Source: Faecalicatena faecalis (GTDB lineage: Bacteria > Bacillota > Clostridia > Lachnospirales > Lachnospiraceae). From it: 64,000 bases of DNA. The stretch is from positions 1 to 64,000 of the forward strand of contig NZ_JABACJ020000026.1 of assembly GCF_012524165.2 (NCBI RefSeq). The letters run 5' to 3'. The first letter of the stretch is position 1. Each line of letters starts with the position of its first letter. Shown here in pieces: positions 23,932-32,632 of the stretch. Position numbers and translations under genes: made by a program. Below the pieces are notes generated by a model. That model saw only the letters and a list, made by a program, of their open reading frames with translations. It searched no databases and had not been told where the DNA came from.

Positions 23932-26238
23932 ATGGCGGGAACTCCGGAATATGAAATGATGAATAAGAATTTGGAGATTGTTGACGGGCATGCCGTAAAA
24001 GCACCCGAAGATTATCAAGACCCTGAACAATTATATCAGGCTCTGATCGCCAGGGTGAGGAAGTATCATCCGTCGGCCGATATCACGATGATCGAGAAGG
24101 CATATAAGATAGGGACGGAGGCACATCAGGGACAGGTACGTAAGTCAGGTGAGCCTTATATCATCCATCCGTTGTGGGTGGGGATTATCCTGGCAGACCT
24201 GGAGATGGATAAAGAGACAATCGTGGCAGGGATGCTTCATGATGCTGTAGAGGATACGGAGATGACCCTGGAGGATGTGACAAAAGAGTTCGGGGAAGAG
24301 GTAGTGCTTCTCGTGGACGGCGTTACTAAGCTGGGCCAATTGTCCTATTCTCAGGATAAGCTTGAGGTGCAGGCAGAGAATCTGCGTAAGATGTTCCTTG
24401 CTATGGCAAAGGATATCCGTGTCATTATCATTAAACTGGCGGACCGTCTCCATAATATGCGGACGCTGGAATTTATGACCGAGGCTAAGCAGAAGGAGAA
24501 GGCCAGAGAGACGATGGATATCTATGCTCCGATCGCACAGCGTCTCGGTATTTCTAAGATCAAGACGGAACTGGATGACCTTTCTTTAAAATATTACCAG
24601 CCGGATGTGTATTTCGACCTTGTGCAGGACTTGAATGAACGTAAGACGGAACGGGAGGAATTTGTTCAGCAGATCGTGGCGGAGGTATCCACTCATATGA
24701 AGAACTCCCATATCCATGCAAAGGTATATGGAAGAGTGAAGCATTTCTTCAGTATTTATAAGAAGATGGTCAATCAGAACAAGACGCTGGATCAGGTGTA
24801 TGATTTGTTTGCGGTCCGCATTATTGTGGATTCTGTGAAGGACTGTTATGCTGCACTTGGTGTGATTCATGAGATGTACACGCCGATTCCGGGACGTTTT
24901 AAAGATTATATTGCTATGCCGAAGGCAAATATGTATCAATCTCTGCATACGACACTGATGGGCCCATCCGGGCAGCCATTTGAGATTCAGATTCGTACAG
25001 AGGAGATGCATAAGACGGCAGAGTTCGGTATCGCGGCTCACTGGAAATATAAGGAGAGCGGCGATTCTACCAAGAGTGTAAAGGCCCAGGAGGAAGAGAA
25101 GTTAAGCTGGCTGCGTCAGATTCTGGAGTGGCAGCGGGATATGTCAGATAACCGGGAGTTTTTGAGCCTGCTGAAAGGTGACCTGGATCTGTTTGCGGAG
25201 GATGTCTACTGCTTTACTCCGAACGGAGATGTAAAGAATCTGCCGAATGGCTCCACGCCAGTGGACTTTGCTTATGCGATTCATAGTGCAGTTGGAAATA
25301 AGATGGTCGGTGCCAGGGTAAATGGCAAGCTGGTCAATATTGATTATAAGATACAGAACGGTGACAGGATCGAGATTCTGACCTCACAGAATTCGAAGGG
25401 CCCGAGCCGTGACTGGTTGAACATTGTGAAGAGTACTCAAGCAAAGAACAAGATCAATCAGTGGTTCAAGAAGGAGTTCAAGGAAGATAATATCATCCGT
25501 GGCAAGGAGATGATCGCGGCCTATTGTAAGGCAAAGTCGATTAATCTGTCCAATATCATGAAGCCAAAGTATCAGCAGATCGTACAGAAAAAGTATGGAT
25601 TCCGTGATTGGGATGCAGTATTGGCTGCGTTGGGACACGGCGGCTTAAAAGAGGGACAGGTGGTGAACCGTCTTGTGGAGGAATATGAGAAAGAACACAA
25701 GAAGGCGATCACAGATGAGACGATTCTGGAGAAGATTTCAGAGGCGAGCAATCAGAAGGTCCATATTGCCAAGTCCAAGAGCGGTATTGTCGTGAAGGGA
25801 ATCGATGATATGGCAGTACGGTTCTCAAAGTGCTGTAATCCGGTGCCGGGAGATGAGATTGTTGGGTTTGTGACCCGTGGGCGCGGGATGTCCATTCACA
25901 GGACGGACTGTGTCAACATGCTGCATCTGTCAGAGAAGGAGCGTGAGCGCCTGATCGATGCGGAATGGGAAGAGACCGCAGAAGCAGAGAGCGGCGGACA
26001 GTACCTGGCAGAGCTTAAGATTTTCGCACATGACAGGCAGGGACTTTTAATGGATCTTTCCAAGGTCTTTACAGAGGCGAAGTTAGATGTGAAGTCCATG
26101 AATGTGCGGACGAGCAAGAAGGGAACAGCAACACTGGATATGGGATTCATTGTGCATGGGCGTGATGAGCTGCATAGAGTGATTGAGAAGCTGCGTCAGT
26201 TGGATGGCGTAATAGACATAGAACGAACGGCAGGTTAG
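23932..26238 (+). CDS. bifunctional (p)ppGpp synthetase/hydrolase RelA/SpoT (Rsh)
   Basis: A 768-residue long RSH enzyme that makes and degrades the stringent-response alarmone (p)ppGpp. Domains in order: HD hydrolase (about 60-205, with AGMLHDAVEDT and KLADRLHNMRTLEFM, both intact, so hydrolysis should work), synthetase (about 255-370, with GRVKHFFSIYKKM and YQSLHTTLMGPSGQPFEIQI), TGS (about 415-475, DVYCFTPNGDVKNLPNGSTP), helical/zinc-finger part (FSKCCNPVPGDEIVG) and a C-terminal ACT domain (about 690-765). Length and intact HD box mark it as the bifunctional Rel type of Firmicutes. The MBL hydrolase gene begins 5 nt after its stop. Confidence 0.95.
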   Translation: MAGTPEYEMMNKNLEIVDGHAVKAPEDYQDPEQLYQALIARVRKYHPSADITMIEKAYKIGTEAHQGQVRKSGEPYIIHPLWVGIILADLEMDKETIVAGMLHDAVEDTEMTLEDVTKEFGEEVVLLVDGVTKLGQLSYSQDKLEVQAENLRKMFLAMAKDIRVIIIKLADRLHNMRTLEFMTEAKQKEKARETMDIYAPIAQRLGISKIKTELDDLSLKYYQPDVYFDLVQDLNERKTEREEFVQQIVAEVSTHMKNSHIHAKVYGRVKHFFSIYKKMVNQNKTLDQVYDLFAVRIIVDSVKDCYAALGVIHEMYTPIPGRFKDYIAMPKANMYQSLHTTLMGPSGQPFEIQIRTEEMHKTAEFGIAAHWKYKESGDSTKSVKAQEEEKLSWLRQILEWQRDMSDNREFLSLLKGDLDLFAEDVYCFTPNGDVKNLPNGSTPVDFAYAIHSAVGNKMVGARVNGKLVNIDYKIQNGDRIEILTSQNSKGPSRDWLNIVKSTQAKNKINQWFKKEFKEDNIIRGKEMIAAYCKAKSINLSNIMKPKYQQIVQKKYGFRDWDAVLAALGHGGLKEGQVVNRLVEEYEKEHKKAITDETILEKISEASNQKVHIAKSKSGIVVKGIDDMAVRFSKCCNPVPGDEIVGFVTRGRGMSIHRTDCVNMLHLSEKERERLIDAEWEETAEAESGGQYLAELKIFAHDRQGLLMDLSKVFTEAKLDVKSMNVRTSKKGTATLDMGFIVHGRDELHRVIEKLRQLDGVIDIERTAG

Positions 26239-26243
26239 AAAAG

Positions 26244-26864
26244 ATGAAGATTGAAAAGTTTGTAATTGGAATAATTGGCACGAATTGTTATCTCGTGCAG
26301 AATGAAGAGACTAAGGAGTGTATTCTGATCGATCCGGCGACTTGTAAGCAGAAGATCGTGGATCATATCAGGGAGCAGGGGCTTAACCTTAAGGCGATTC
26401 TGCTGACCCATGGGCACTTCGACCATATTATGGGAATCGACGGATTTTTGGATGCGTTTCCGGTCCCTGTTTATGCCCACGAGGAGGAGAAGGCGTTGCT
26501 AAATGATGCTTTTCTGAATTCTTCCTCCACTTATGGTCCGGGATATACATTTTCCAGGGCTGAGTATGTGAAGGATGGGGAGAGACTTCATCTGGCAGGA
26601 ATGGAGATTGAAGTGATCTACACACCGGGACATACGATTGGGGGATGCTGCTATTATCTTCCGGCAGAAGGGGTACTGTTCTCAGGAGATACCTTATTCT
26701 GTGCATCCGTGGGACGTTCCGATTTCCCAACAGGAAGTTCCAGTCAGTTGATCCGTTCGATTCGGGAAAAGCTGATGTGCCTCCCGGAAGAGACCGTGGT
26801 GTATCCAGGGCACATGGGTGAGACGACGATTGCTTATGAAAAGGAAAATAATCCATTTCTTTAA
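26244..26864 (+). CDS. MBL-fold hydrolase, glyoxalase II-like (YqgX/YcbL type)
   Basis: A 206-residue metallo-beta-lactamase-fold protein with GTNCYLV at the start, LTHGHFDHIMGID (HxHxDH metal motif, about 53-65), YTPGHTIGGCCYYLP, FSGDTLFCASVGRSDFP and YPGHMGETTI. This is the glyoxalase II-like subgroup found in rel-associated operons of Firmicutes; some members hydrolyse hydroxyacyl-thioesters, but the substrate is not certain. It lies 5 nt after rsh and is co-transcribed. Confidence 0.9.
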   Translation: MKIEKFVIGIIGTNCYLVQNEETKECILIDPATCKQKIVDHIREQGLNLKAILLTHGHFDHIMGIDGFLDAFPVPVYAHEEEKALLNDAFLNSSSTYGPGYTFSRAEYVKDGERLHLAGMEIEVIYTPGHTIGGCCYYLPAEGVLFSGDTLFCASVGRSDFPTGSSSQLIRSIREKLMCLPEETVVYPGHMGETTIAYEKENNPFL

Positions 26865-26913
26865 CTCATCCAGGAAGTGGTGAAGCAGATTAGAAATATT
26901 TATTTGGACTTTT

Positions 26914-26938
26914 AGCAGGCCGTGAGGCCGGCTTTTAA
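26914..26938 (+). terminator. possible terminator between MBL hydrolase and hemZ
   Basis: AGCAGGCC GTGA GGCCGGCTTTT forms a GC-rich hairpin with a short T tail. It may only partly stop transcription, because hemZ starts 26 nt later with no obvious promoter. Confidence 0.5.
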
Positions 26939-26963
26939 GGATTTGCTTTGACAAGAACAGAAA

Positions 26964-28403
26964 GTGAAATTGATTATGATTGAAATCAGCAGTAAAGATA
27001 CATTGTATATGTATAATTTATATCATATCACCAAAGCCTTTTTTCCGAATACGGAAATCAGGCAGCAGGTGGATGAAGGGCAAGAACCTCTGGTAAGACT
27101 TAAGTTGGAAGGAGGCTCTTGCTTTTCCATTGAAGAAGGAGAAATAAAAGAGTTTACAGACCGCCAGGACGGAAAGCGTTTTGTGACGAAGAAGGTGTAT
27201 GACTGGCTGTCCCAGAAGACAGGCAGAACCCTTGCATGGGGAATGCTGACAGGAGTCAGGCCGACGAAGCTTGTGATGCAGCAAATAGAAGCTGGAATGG
27301 ATCGGGAAGAAATAATAAAGTTTCTAAATAAAGAATACGGTGTTTCTGATGGGAAAGCACTTCTGGGATGGGAGATTGCCCAGAGGGAGAAAGCACTGCT
27401 CGAACAGTTGGATTATGTAGATGGCTACAGTCTTTATGTGGGAATTCCATTCTGCCCCAGCATCTGTTCTTACTGCTCTTTCAGCTCTTCGCCGCTAGAA
27501 AAGTGGAAGGACCGCATGGATTCTTACCTGGATGCGCTGTGCAGGGAGATTACTGCGATTGGTAAGGCAGCATCGGGAAAGAAGCTGAATACCATTTATA
27601 TCGGGGGCGGGACCCCGACCACATTAGAGGCACATCAATTGGAACGGCTGCTTGGTACGATCGATGCAGTTTTTTCTTATGAGAATCTGAAAGAATTTAC
27701 GGTGGAGGCAGGACGGCCGGACAGTATTACCAGAGAGAAATTGGAAGTAATTTCCAGATATCCGGTCACCCGTATTTCCATTAATCCGCAGACCATGCAG
27801 CAGAAGACACTGGATGCGGTGAGGCGTCTGCATACGGTGCAGGATGTGAAGGATGTCTTCCAGCTTGCGAGAAGCCTTGGATTTGATAATATAAATATGG
27901 ATCTGATTGCAGGACTCCCTGGGGAAGATGCTTTAGATATGCAGGATACTTTACGGCAGATTGAAGAACTGGGACCTGACAGCCTGACCGTGCATGCACT
28001 TGCGATTAAAAGGGCGGCGAAGTTCGGGCAGGAACACAAGGAGATCGACCTGCATTCGGAGATCGAACAGATGGTAAGTGACAGTGCAGATGCAGCGGAC
28101 CGGATGGACCTTGTACCTTATTATCTGTACCGGCAGAAGAATATTGCAGGAAATTTTGAGAATGTTGGCTATGCAAAGGTTGACAAAGCCGGAATATACA
28201 ATATACTTATTATGGAAGAAAAGCAGACGATCCTTGCAGCTGGTGCAGGTGCTTCGACCAAGATCGTGCTCCCTGAGAAGATTCAGATGGCGAATGGAAA
28301 GAAGACCAATCTGGTAAGGATTGAGAATGTAAAGGACATTACGGAATATATTGGCCGTATTGACGAAATGATAGAGCGAAAAGGAGAATGGTTATGGCGT
28401 TAA
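26964..28403 (+). CDS. hemZ: HemZ-type coproporphyrinogen dehydrogenase-like radical SAM protein
   Basis: A 479-residue radical SAM protein of the HemZ/HemN family. The cluster motif is CPSICSYC (Cys 164, 168, 171), followed by IYIGGGTPTTLEAHQLERLL, EAGRPDSITREKLEV, RISINPQTM and NMDLIAGLPGE, all family marks. An N-terminal extension of about 150 residues and the missing HemN tail fit the HemZ group, which many anaerobes keep without a complete haem pathway; a true coproporphyrinogen III oxidase role is therefore uncertain. The GTG at 26964 or ATG at 26976 could be the start; neither has a strong ribosome site. Its end overlaps hisS by 10 bp. Confidence 0.88.
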   Translation: MKLIMIEISSKDTLYMYNLYHITKAFFPNTEIRQQVDEGQEPLVRLKLEGGSCFSIEEGEIKEFTDRQDGKRFVTKKVYDWLSQKTGRTLAWGMLTGVRPTKLVMQQIEAGMDREEIIKFLNKEYGVSDGKALLGWEIAQREKALLEQLDYVDGYSLYVGIPFCPSICSYCSFSSSPLEKWKDRMDSYLDALCREITAIGKAASGKKLNTIYIGGGTPTTLEAHQLERLLGTIDAVFSYENLKEFTVEAGRPDSITREKLEVISRYPVTRISINPQTMQQKTLDAVRRLHTVQDVKDVFQLARSLGFDNINMDLIAGLPGEDALDMQDTLRQIEELGPDSLTVHALAIKRAAKFGQEHKEIDLHSEIEQMVSDSADAADRMDLVPYYLYRQKNIAGNFENVGYAKVDKAGIYNILIMEEKQTILAAGAGASTKIVLPEKIQMANGKKTNLVRIENVKDITEYIGRIDEMIERKGEWLWR

Positions 28404-29659
28404 AGAAGAAACCGGTTACCGGAATGAAAGACATGATGCCCGCCGAGATGGAAATCAGAGATTATGTGATTGGGCTGATCAAAGAAACCTATAAAGCGTT
28501 TGGATTCTCTTCCATAGAGACTCCATGCGTGGAACACATTGAGAACCTGTGCAGCAAGCAAGGCGGCGACAACGAGAAGCTGATTTTTAAGATTTTAAAG
28601 AGAGGCGAGAAGTTAAAGATTGATACCGCTCAGACGGAAAGCGACCTGGTCGATGGAGGACTTCGTTATGACCTGACTGTACCGCTGTCCCGTTACTATT
28701 CCAACAATGCAAATGACCTGCCGTCTCCATTTAAAGCATTGCAGATGGGAAATGTATGGCGCGCAGACAGACCGCAGAGAGGACGTTTCCGTCAGTTCAT
28801 GCAGTGCGATATCGATATTTTGGGCGAACCGAGTAACCTGGCAGAGATCGAGCTGATCCTGGCTACCTCTACACTGCTTGGCAAGCTGGATTTCAAGAAC
28901 TTTACGATTCGCATCAATGACCGCCGTTTCTTGAAAGCAATGGCAGCATACAGTGGATTTAAAGAGGAAGATTACGAGAATGTATTTATTATCCTGGATA
29001 AGATGGACAAGATCGGTATGGATGGTGTGGCATCTGAATTAGAGGAGTGTGGATATGCGAAAGAATCGGTGGAAAAGTATCTTCAGCTTTTCAAAGAGAT
29101 TACGAATGACGTGGAAGGCGTACGTTTCTGCAAAGAAAAATTGGAAGGCTTTCTCCCGGATGAAGCGGCGGCTTCACTGGAAATGATCATTACAAGTGTA
29201 GAGAGCGCCAAAGAGGCCGAATTTAAGATCAGCTTTGATCCTACACTGGTGCGTGGAATGTCCTACTACACCGGAACTATTTTTGAAATTTCTATGGATG
29301 AGTTCGGCGGAAGCGTAGGCGGCGGCGGACGCTATGACGAGATGATCGGTAAATTTACCGGACAGAATACCCCGGCAGTCGGCTTTTCTATCGGTTTCGA
29401 GAGAATCGTCATGCTGTTGCTTGAGAGAGGATACAAGGTACCTTCAAGCAGATCAAAGAAAGCATTCCTGATTGAAAAGAATATGCCGCAGGAAGGTATG
29501 CTCAAGGTACTGACTCTTGCAAGAGAAGAACGTGCCGCAGGAAAGCAGGTTATGATCGTCAATATGAAGAAAAATAAAAAATTCCAGAAAGAACAGTTGG
29601 CAGAACAGGGATACGAGGATATCGTAGAGTGCTACCGTGATTCTGTGGATGAACTGTAA
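28394..29659 (+). CDS. hisS: histidyl-tRNA synthetase
   Basis: A 421-residue class II aminoacyl-tRNA synthetase charging tRNA-His. It starts with MALKKKPVTGMKDMMPAEME, has motif 2-like VWRADRPQRGRFRQFMQCDI, the histidine-specific LVRGMSYYTGTIFE and GRYDEMI, and motif 3 PAVGFSIGFERI. The C-terminal anticodon-binding domain (about 330-420) is present. ATG 28394 lies 7 nt after AGGAG; ATG 28388 is too close to it. The gene overlaps the end of hemZ by 10 bp, so translation may be coupled. Confidence 0.94.
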   Translation: MALKKKPVTGMKDMMPAEMEIRDYVIGLIKETYKAFGFSSIETPCVEHIENLCSKQGGDNEKLIFKILKRGEKLKIDTAQTESDLVDGGLRYDLTVPLSRYYSNNANDLPSPFKALQMGNVWRADRPQRGRFRQFMQCDIDILGEPSNLAEIELILATSTLLGKLDFKNFTIRINDRRFLKAMAAYSGFKEEDYENVFIILDKMDKIGMDGVASELEECGYAKESVEKYLQLFKEITNDVEGVRFCKEKLEGFLPDEAAASLEMIITSVESAKEAEFKISFDPTLVRGMSYYTGTIFEISMDEFGGSVGGGGRYDEMIGKFTGQNTPAVGFSIGFERIVMLLLERGYKVPSSRSKKAFLIEKNMPQEGMLKVLTLAREERAAGKQVMIVNMKKNKKFQKEQLAEQGYEDIVECYRDSVDEL

Positions 29660-29676
29660 ATTGTGAAAAATGTGTG

Positions 29677-29719
29677 AAAGGGGTCTGACCCTTTTGCAAA
29701 GGGGGGGAGTCCCCTTTGT
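29677..29719. repeat. short palindromic repeat, copy 2 (double)
   Basis: AAAGGGGTCTGACCCTTTT (29677-29695) is followed at once by a second G/C hairpin, AAAGGGG...TCCCCTTT (29698-29717). The first half matches the palindrome at 13841-13855. It lies between hisS and aspS. Confidence 0.6.
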
Positions 29720-29759
29720 AAAACTGCCGGGCTTCTGTAGAGAAGAGAGGATGAAAATT

Positions 29760-31544
29760 ATGGCTGAAACAATGAAAGGATTGAAGAGAACCCACCGCTG
29801 CGCGGAGTTATCCAGCGCGAACATCGGGGAAATTGTTACTGTGATGGGATGGGTTCAGAAGAACAGGAATAAGGGCGGCATCGTGTTCGTGGACCTGCGT
29901 GACCGTTCCGGTATTCTACAGATCGTATTTGAAGGGGAAGAGAAAGCGGAGCTGATTGAGAAGGCAGCAAAGCTGCGCAGCGAGTTTGTTGTTGCGATTG
30001 TTGGAAAGGTGGAGGCAAGAAGCGGGGCAGTGAATCCGAATCTTGCAACAGGTGAGATCGAGATCAGGGCAGAGGAACTGAGAATCCTTTCCGAATCCGA
30101 GACACCACCGTTCCCGATTGAAGAAAACAGCAAGACGAAGGAAGAACTCCGTCTGAAATACCGCTATCTGGACTTAAGAAGACCGGATTTGCAGAGAAAC
30201 CTGATGATGAGGAGCAAGGTTGCGACTCTGACACGTCAGTTCTTAGCAGATGAGGGATTTTTAGAGATTGAGACACCGATCCTTGGAAAGAGTACGCCGG
30301 AGGGCGCAAGGGATTACCTGGTGCCGAGCCGTATCCATCCGGGCAGCTTCTATGGGCTTCCGCAGTCTCCACAGTTGTTCAAGCAGCTTCTGATGTGTTC
30401 CGGTTACGACCGTTACTTCCAGATCGCAAAGTGTTTCCGTGATGAGGACCTCCGTGCGGACAGACAGCCGGAGTTTACCCAGATCGATATGGAGCTTTCT
30501 TTCGTAGATGTAGATGATGTCATTGATGTTAATGAGAGACTTCTGGCAAAGTTATTCAAAGAGGTGCTGGATGTGAACGTGACACTTCCGATTCCGAGAA
30601 TGACCTGGCAGGAGGCCATGGACCGTTTTGGTTCCGACAAGCCGGATATCCGTTTTGGCATGGAGCTTGTAAATGTGACGGAGACAGTAAAGGACTGTGA
30701 TTTTGTAGTATTCAAAGGTGCCATTGAAAATGGCGGAACGGTCCGTGGTATCAACGCAAAGGGACAGGGCGGCATGCCGCGTAAGAAGATTGACAAACTG
30801 GTTGATTTTGCCAAGGATTTCGGCGCAAAGGGACTGGCTTATATTGCACTGCAGGAAGACGGGACTGTGAAATCTTCTTTTGCAAAATTCATGACAGATG
30901 AGCAGATGAGCAGTCTGATTCAGGCAATGGCAGGAGAGCCGGGCGACCTGCTTCTGTTTGCGGCAGACAGGAATAAAGTGGTCTGGGATGTATTAGGAAA
31001 CCTGCGTCTGGAGATTGCGAGACAGACAGAAATCCTGAACAAGGACGAATATAAATTTGTATGGGTAACGGAATTCCCGCTTCTTGAGTGGAGCGATGAG
31101 CAGGGCCGTTTCTTGGCAATGCACCATCCGTTCACCATGCCGATGGAGGAAGACCTTGAGTTCATCGATTCTGATCCGGGAAGAGTGCGTGCAAAAGCAT
31201 ACGATATCGTACTCAATGGAAATGAGATCGGTGGAGGAAGCGTCCGTATCTTCCAGAATGAGGTACAGGAGAAGATGTTCGAGGTGCTTGGCTTTACAAA
31301 AGAGCAGGCATACGAACAGTTCGGGTTCCTTCTGGATGCATTTAAATACGGCGTACCGCCTCACGCAGGGCTTGCCTATGGTCTGGACCGTCTTGTCATG
31401 CTGATGGCAAAGGAAGACAGCATCCGTGACGTGATGGCGTTCCCGAAGGTAAAGGATGCCTCCTGCCTGATGACAGAGGCGCCGAGTGTTGTCGATAATA
31501 AGCAGTTAGAAGAACTGGGACTGGAAAAGGTCGCAGAAGAGTAA
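29760..31544 (+). CDS. aspS: aspartyl-tRNA synthetase
   Basis: A 594-residue class II synthetase of the bacterial type. The N-terminal OB anticodon domain (about 10-105) includes VTVMGWVQKNRNKGGIVFVD. The catalytic core has FLEIETPILGKSTPEGARDY, GLPQSPQLFKQLLMCSGYDR, FRDEDLRADRQPEFTQIDME (motif 2), the bacterial GAD insertion (about 290-420) and GLAYGLDRLVMLMA (motif 3). I start it at ATG 29760, 9 nt after GAGAGG; the longer frame from 29670 runs through the palindromic repeat and is not likely coding. It is the last gene of the synthetase pair. Confidence 0.95.
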   Translation: MAETMKGLKRTHRCAELSSANIGEIVTVMGWVQKNRNKGGIVFVDLRDRSGILQIVFEGEEKAELIEKAAKLRSEFVVAIVGKVEARSGAVNPNLATGEIEIRAEELRILSESETPPFPIEENSKTKEELRLKYRYLDLRRPDLQRNLMMRSKVATLTRQFLADEGFLEIETPILGKSTPEGARDYLVPSRIHPGSFYGLPQSPQLFKQLLMCSGYDRYFQIAKCFRDEDLRADRQPEFTQIDMELSFVDVDDVIDVNERLLAKLFKEVLDVNVTLPIPRMTWQEAMDRFGSDKPDIRFGMELVNVTETVKDCDFVVFKGAIENGGTVRGINAKGQGGMPRKKIDKLVDFAKDFGAKGLAYIALQEDGTVKSSFAKFMTDEQMSSLIQAMAGEPGDLLLFAADRNKVVWDVLGNLRLEIARQTEILNKDEYKFVWVTEFPLLEWSDEQGRFLAMHHPFTMPMEEDLEFIDSDPGRVRAKAYDIVLNGNEIGGGSVRIFQNEVQEKMFEVLGFTKEQAYEQFGFLLDAFKYGVPPHAGLAYGLDRLVMLMAKEDSIRDVMAFPKVKDASCLMTEAPSVVDNKQLEELGLEKVAEE

Positions 31545-31721
31545 GAACGGAAAATCCGGTCTGTAAAAGCGGCTATAAAAATACAAGGGGCAGATTCTTT
31601 TTAGATAGAAGAACTGCCTCTTGAATATAGAGAATAGGTATTGATGCTTTGCTTTGAATTGAGTGAGATATTGTGAATTTAATATAATATACATAAAATA
31701 CAAAAAAATTAAAAAAAGGTG

Positions 31722-31750
31722 TTGACAATCTGAATATCATATAGTATAGT
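31722..31750 (+). promoter_or_regulatory. promoter of tRNA-Gly
   Basis: TTGACA (31722-31727), a 17-nt spacer and TATAGT (31745-31750), 46 nt before the tRNA. The rest of the 31545-31796 gap is AT-rich; only a stem GGGGCAG/CTGCCTC (31590-31622) without a T tail follows aspS. Confidence 0.85.
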
Positions 31751-31796
31751 AAGTATTGTTCCGGTGAGGTACTAAAACAGGAACGAAAAAACAAAC

Positions 31797-31869
31797 GCGA
31801 TAGTGGCTCAGTTGGTAGAGTACGACCTTGCCAAGGTCGGGGTCGCGGGTTCGAATCCCGTCTATCGCT
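31797..31869 (+). tRNA. tRNA-Gly (anticodon GCC)
   Basis: A 73-nt cloverleaf. Acceptor arm GCGATAG pairs with CTATCGC (31862-31868) with discriminator T. The D arm GCTCAGTTGGTAGAGT, anticodon stem-loop CGACC TTGCCAA GGTCG with anticodon GCC, and T arm GCGGGTTCGAATCCCGT are all intact. CCA is not encoded. It stands alone, with its own promoter and terminator. Confidence 0.97.
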
Positions 31870-31888
31870 TTCAAAACATTGAGAGGAA

Positions 31889-31930
31889 GACATATCAGGT
31901 ATTAAAACAATACCTGATATGTCTTTTTTT
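31889..31930 (+). terminator. terminator of tRNA-Gly
   Basis: GACATATCAGGTATT and AATACCTGATATGTC form a perfect 15-bp stem around a 5-nt loop, followed by seven T's. Confidence 0.95.
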
Positions 31931-32062
31931 GAGTGTTCTGACCTGCAGTCATGATTTTTAAGAGTTACCGATCAGGTTACCCACTAAGGGTTAGTCTGTT
32001 TCTAATAGAATGACTTTCCCCTGTGTACGTGCTATAATCCAGATAAAGGGGAGGTGATAAGT

Positions 32063-32440
32063 ATGCAGATGTCAGATCAGGAACTGCTCCAGTCAATTTC
32101 TACAATGATGGATGAAAAGCTGGACGCCCGTTTTGGACAGGTAGATACTCGTTTCGAACGGATGGAGGCCCGCTTTGAACAGGTAGATACCCGTCTCGAT
32201 AATATGGTGACAAAGGATTATCTGGACGAAAGATTGTATACCCTCGAGAATGATCTTCTCAGGGAAATTGATACGGTTCAGGAAAAGGCGAATTCCCATT
32301 TTGCCAGAGTAGAAAGGCGAATAGACCGTTTGGAGACGACTGTGAATACGATCAAGCTGGAAAGCGACAGTATCCCTATTTTGATGAAAAGTTTTGCAGA
32401 CCTCAGGGACAGGGTTAAAGTATTAGAAAGAATATCATAG
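32063..32440 (+). CDS. coiled-coil protein of unknown function (125 aa)
   Basis: A 125-residue soluble, highly charged protein predicted to be nearly all coiled coil. Residues about 20-50 contain heptad-like near repeats (RFGQVDTRFERM, RFEQVDTRLDNM), similar to the repeats of many small uncharacterised Clostridial proteins. No enzyme motif or membrane segment is visible. ATG 32063 has GGGGAGGTGATAAGT before it. It is a single-gene unit bounded by the tRNA terminator and a strong terminator of its own. Confidence 0.75.
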   Translation: MQMSDQELLQSISTMMDEKLDARFGQVDTRFERMEARFEQVDTRLDNMVTKDYLDERLYTLENDLLREIDTVQEKANSHFARVERRIDRLETTVNTIKLESDSIPILMKSFADLRDRVKVLERIS

Positions 32441-32492
32441 TGTGATGAGAACAATGCATATATAAGGTATAAGGCCGGTTATGTTATCATGC

Positions 32493-32542
32493 ACTGCCGG
32501 GAGATATGGTCAGTTTCATATCTCCCGGCAGTTTTTATTTTT
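32493..32542 (+). terminator. Rho-independent terminator
   Basis: ACTGCCGGGAGATATG pairs with CATATCTCCCGGCAGT, followed by TTTTATTTTT. It closes the coiled-coil gene and separates it from the mannoside locus. Confidence 0.95.
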
Positions 32543-32632
32543 CTGTAATTTCCCCATGATATCTTTTATATTTCCACTATCTTTTCTCCATCTTTCTGAC
32601 TAAACTGAAAGAAAAAACAAGGAGGGCAGAGA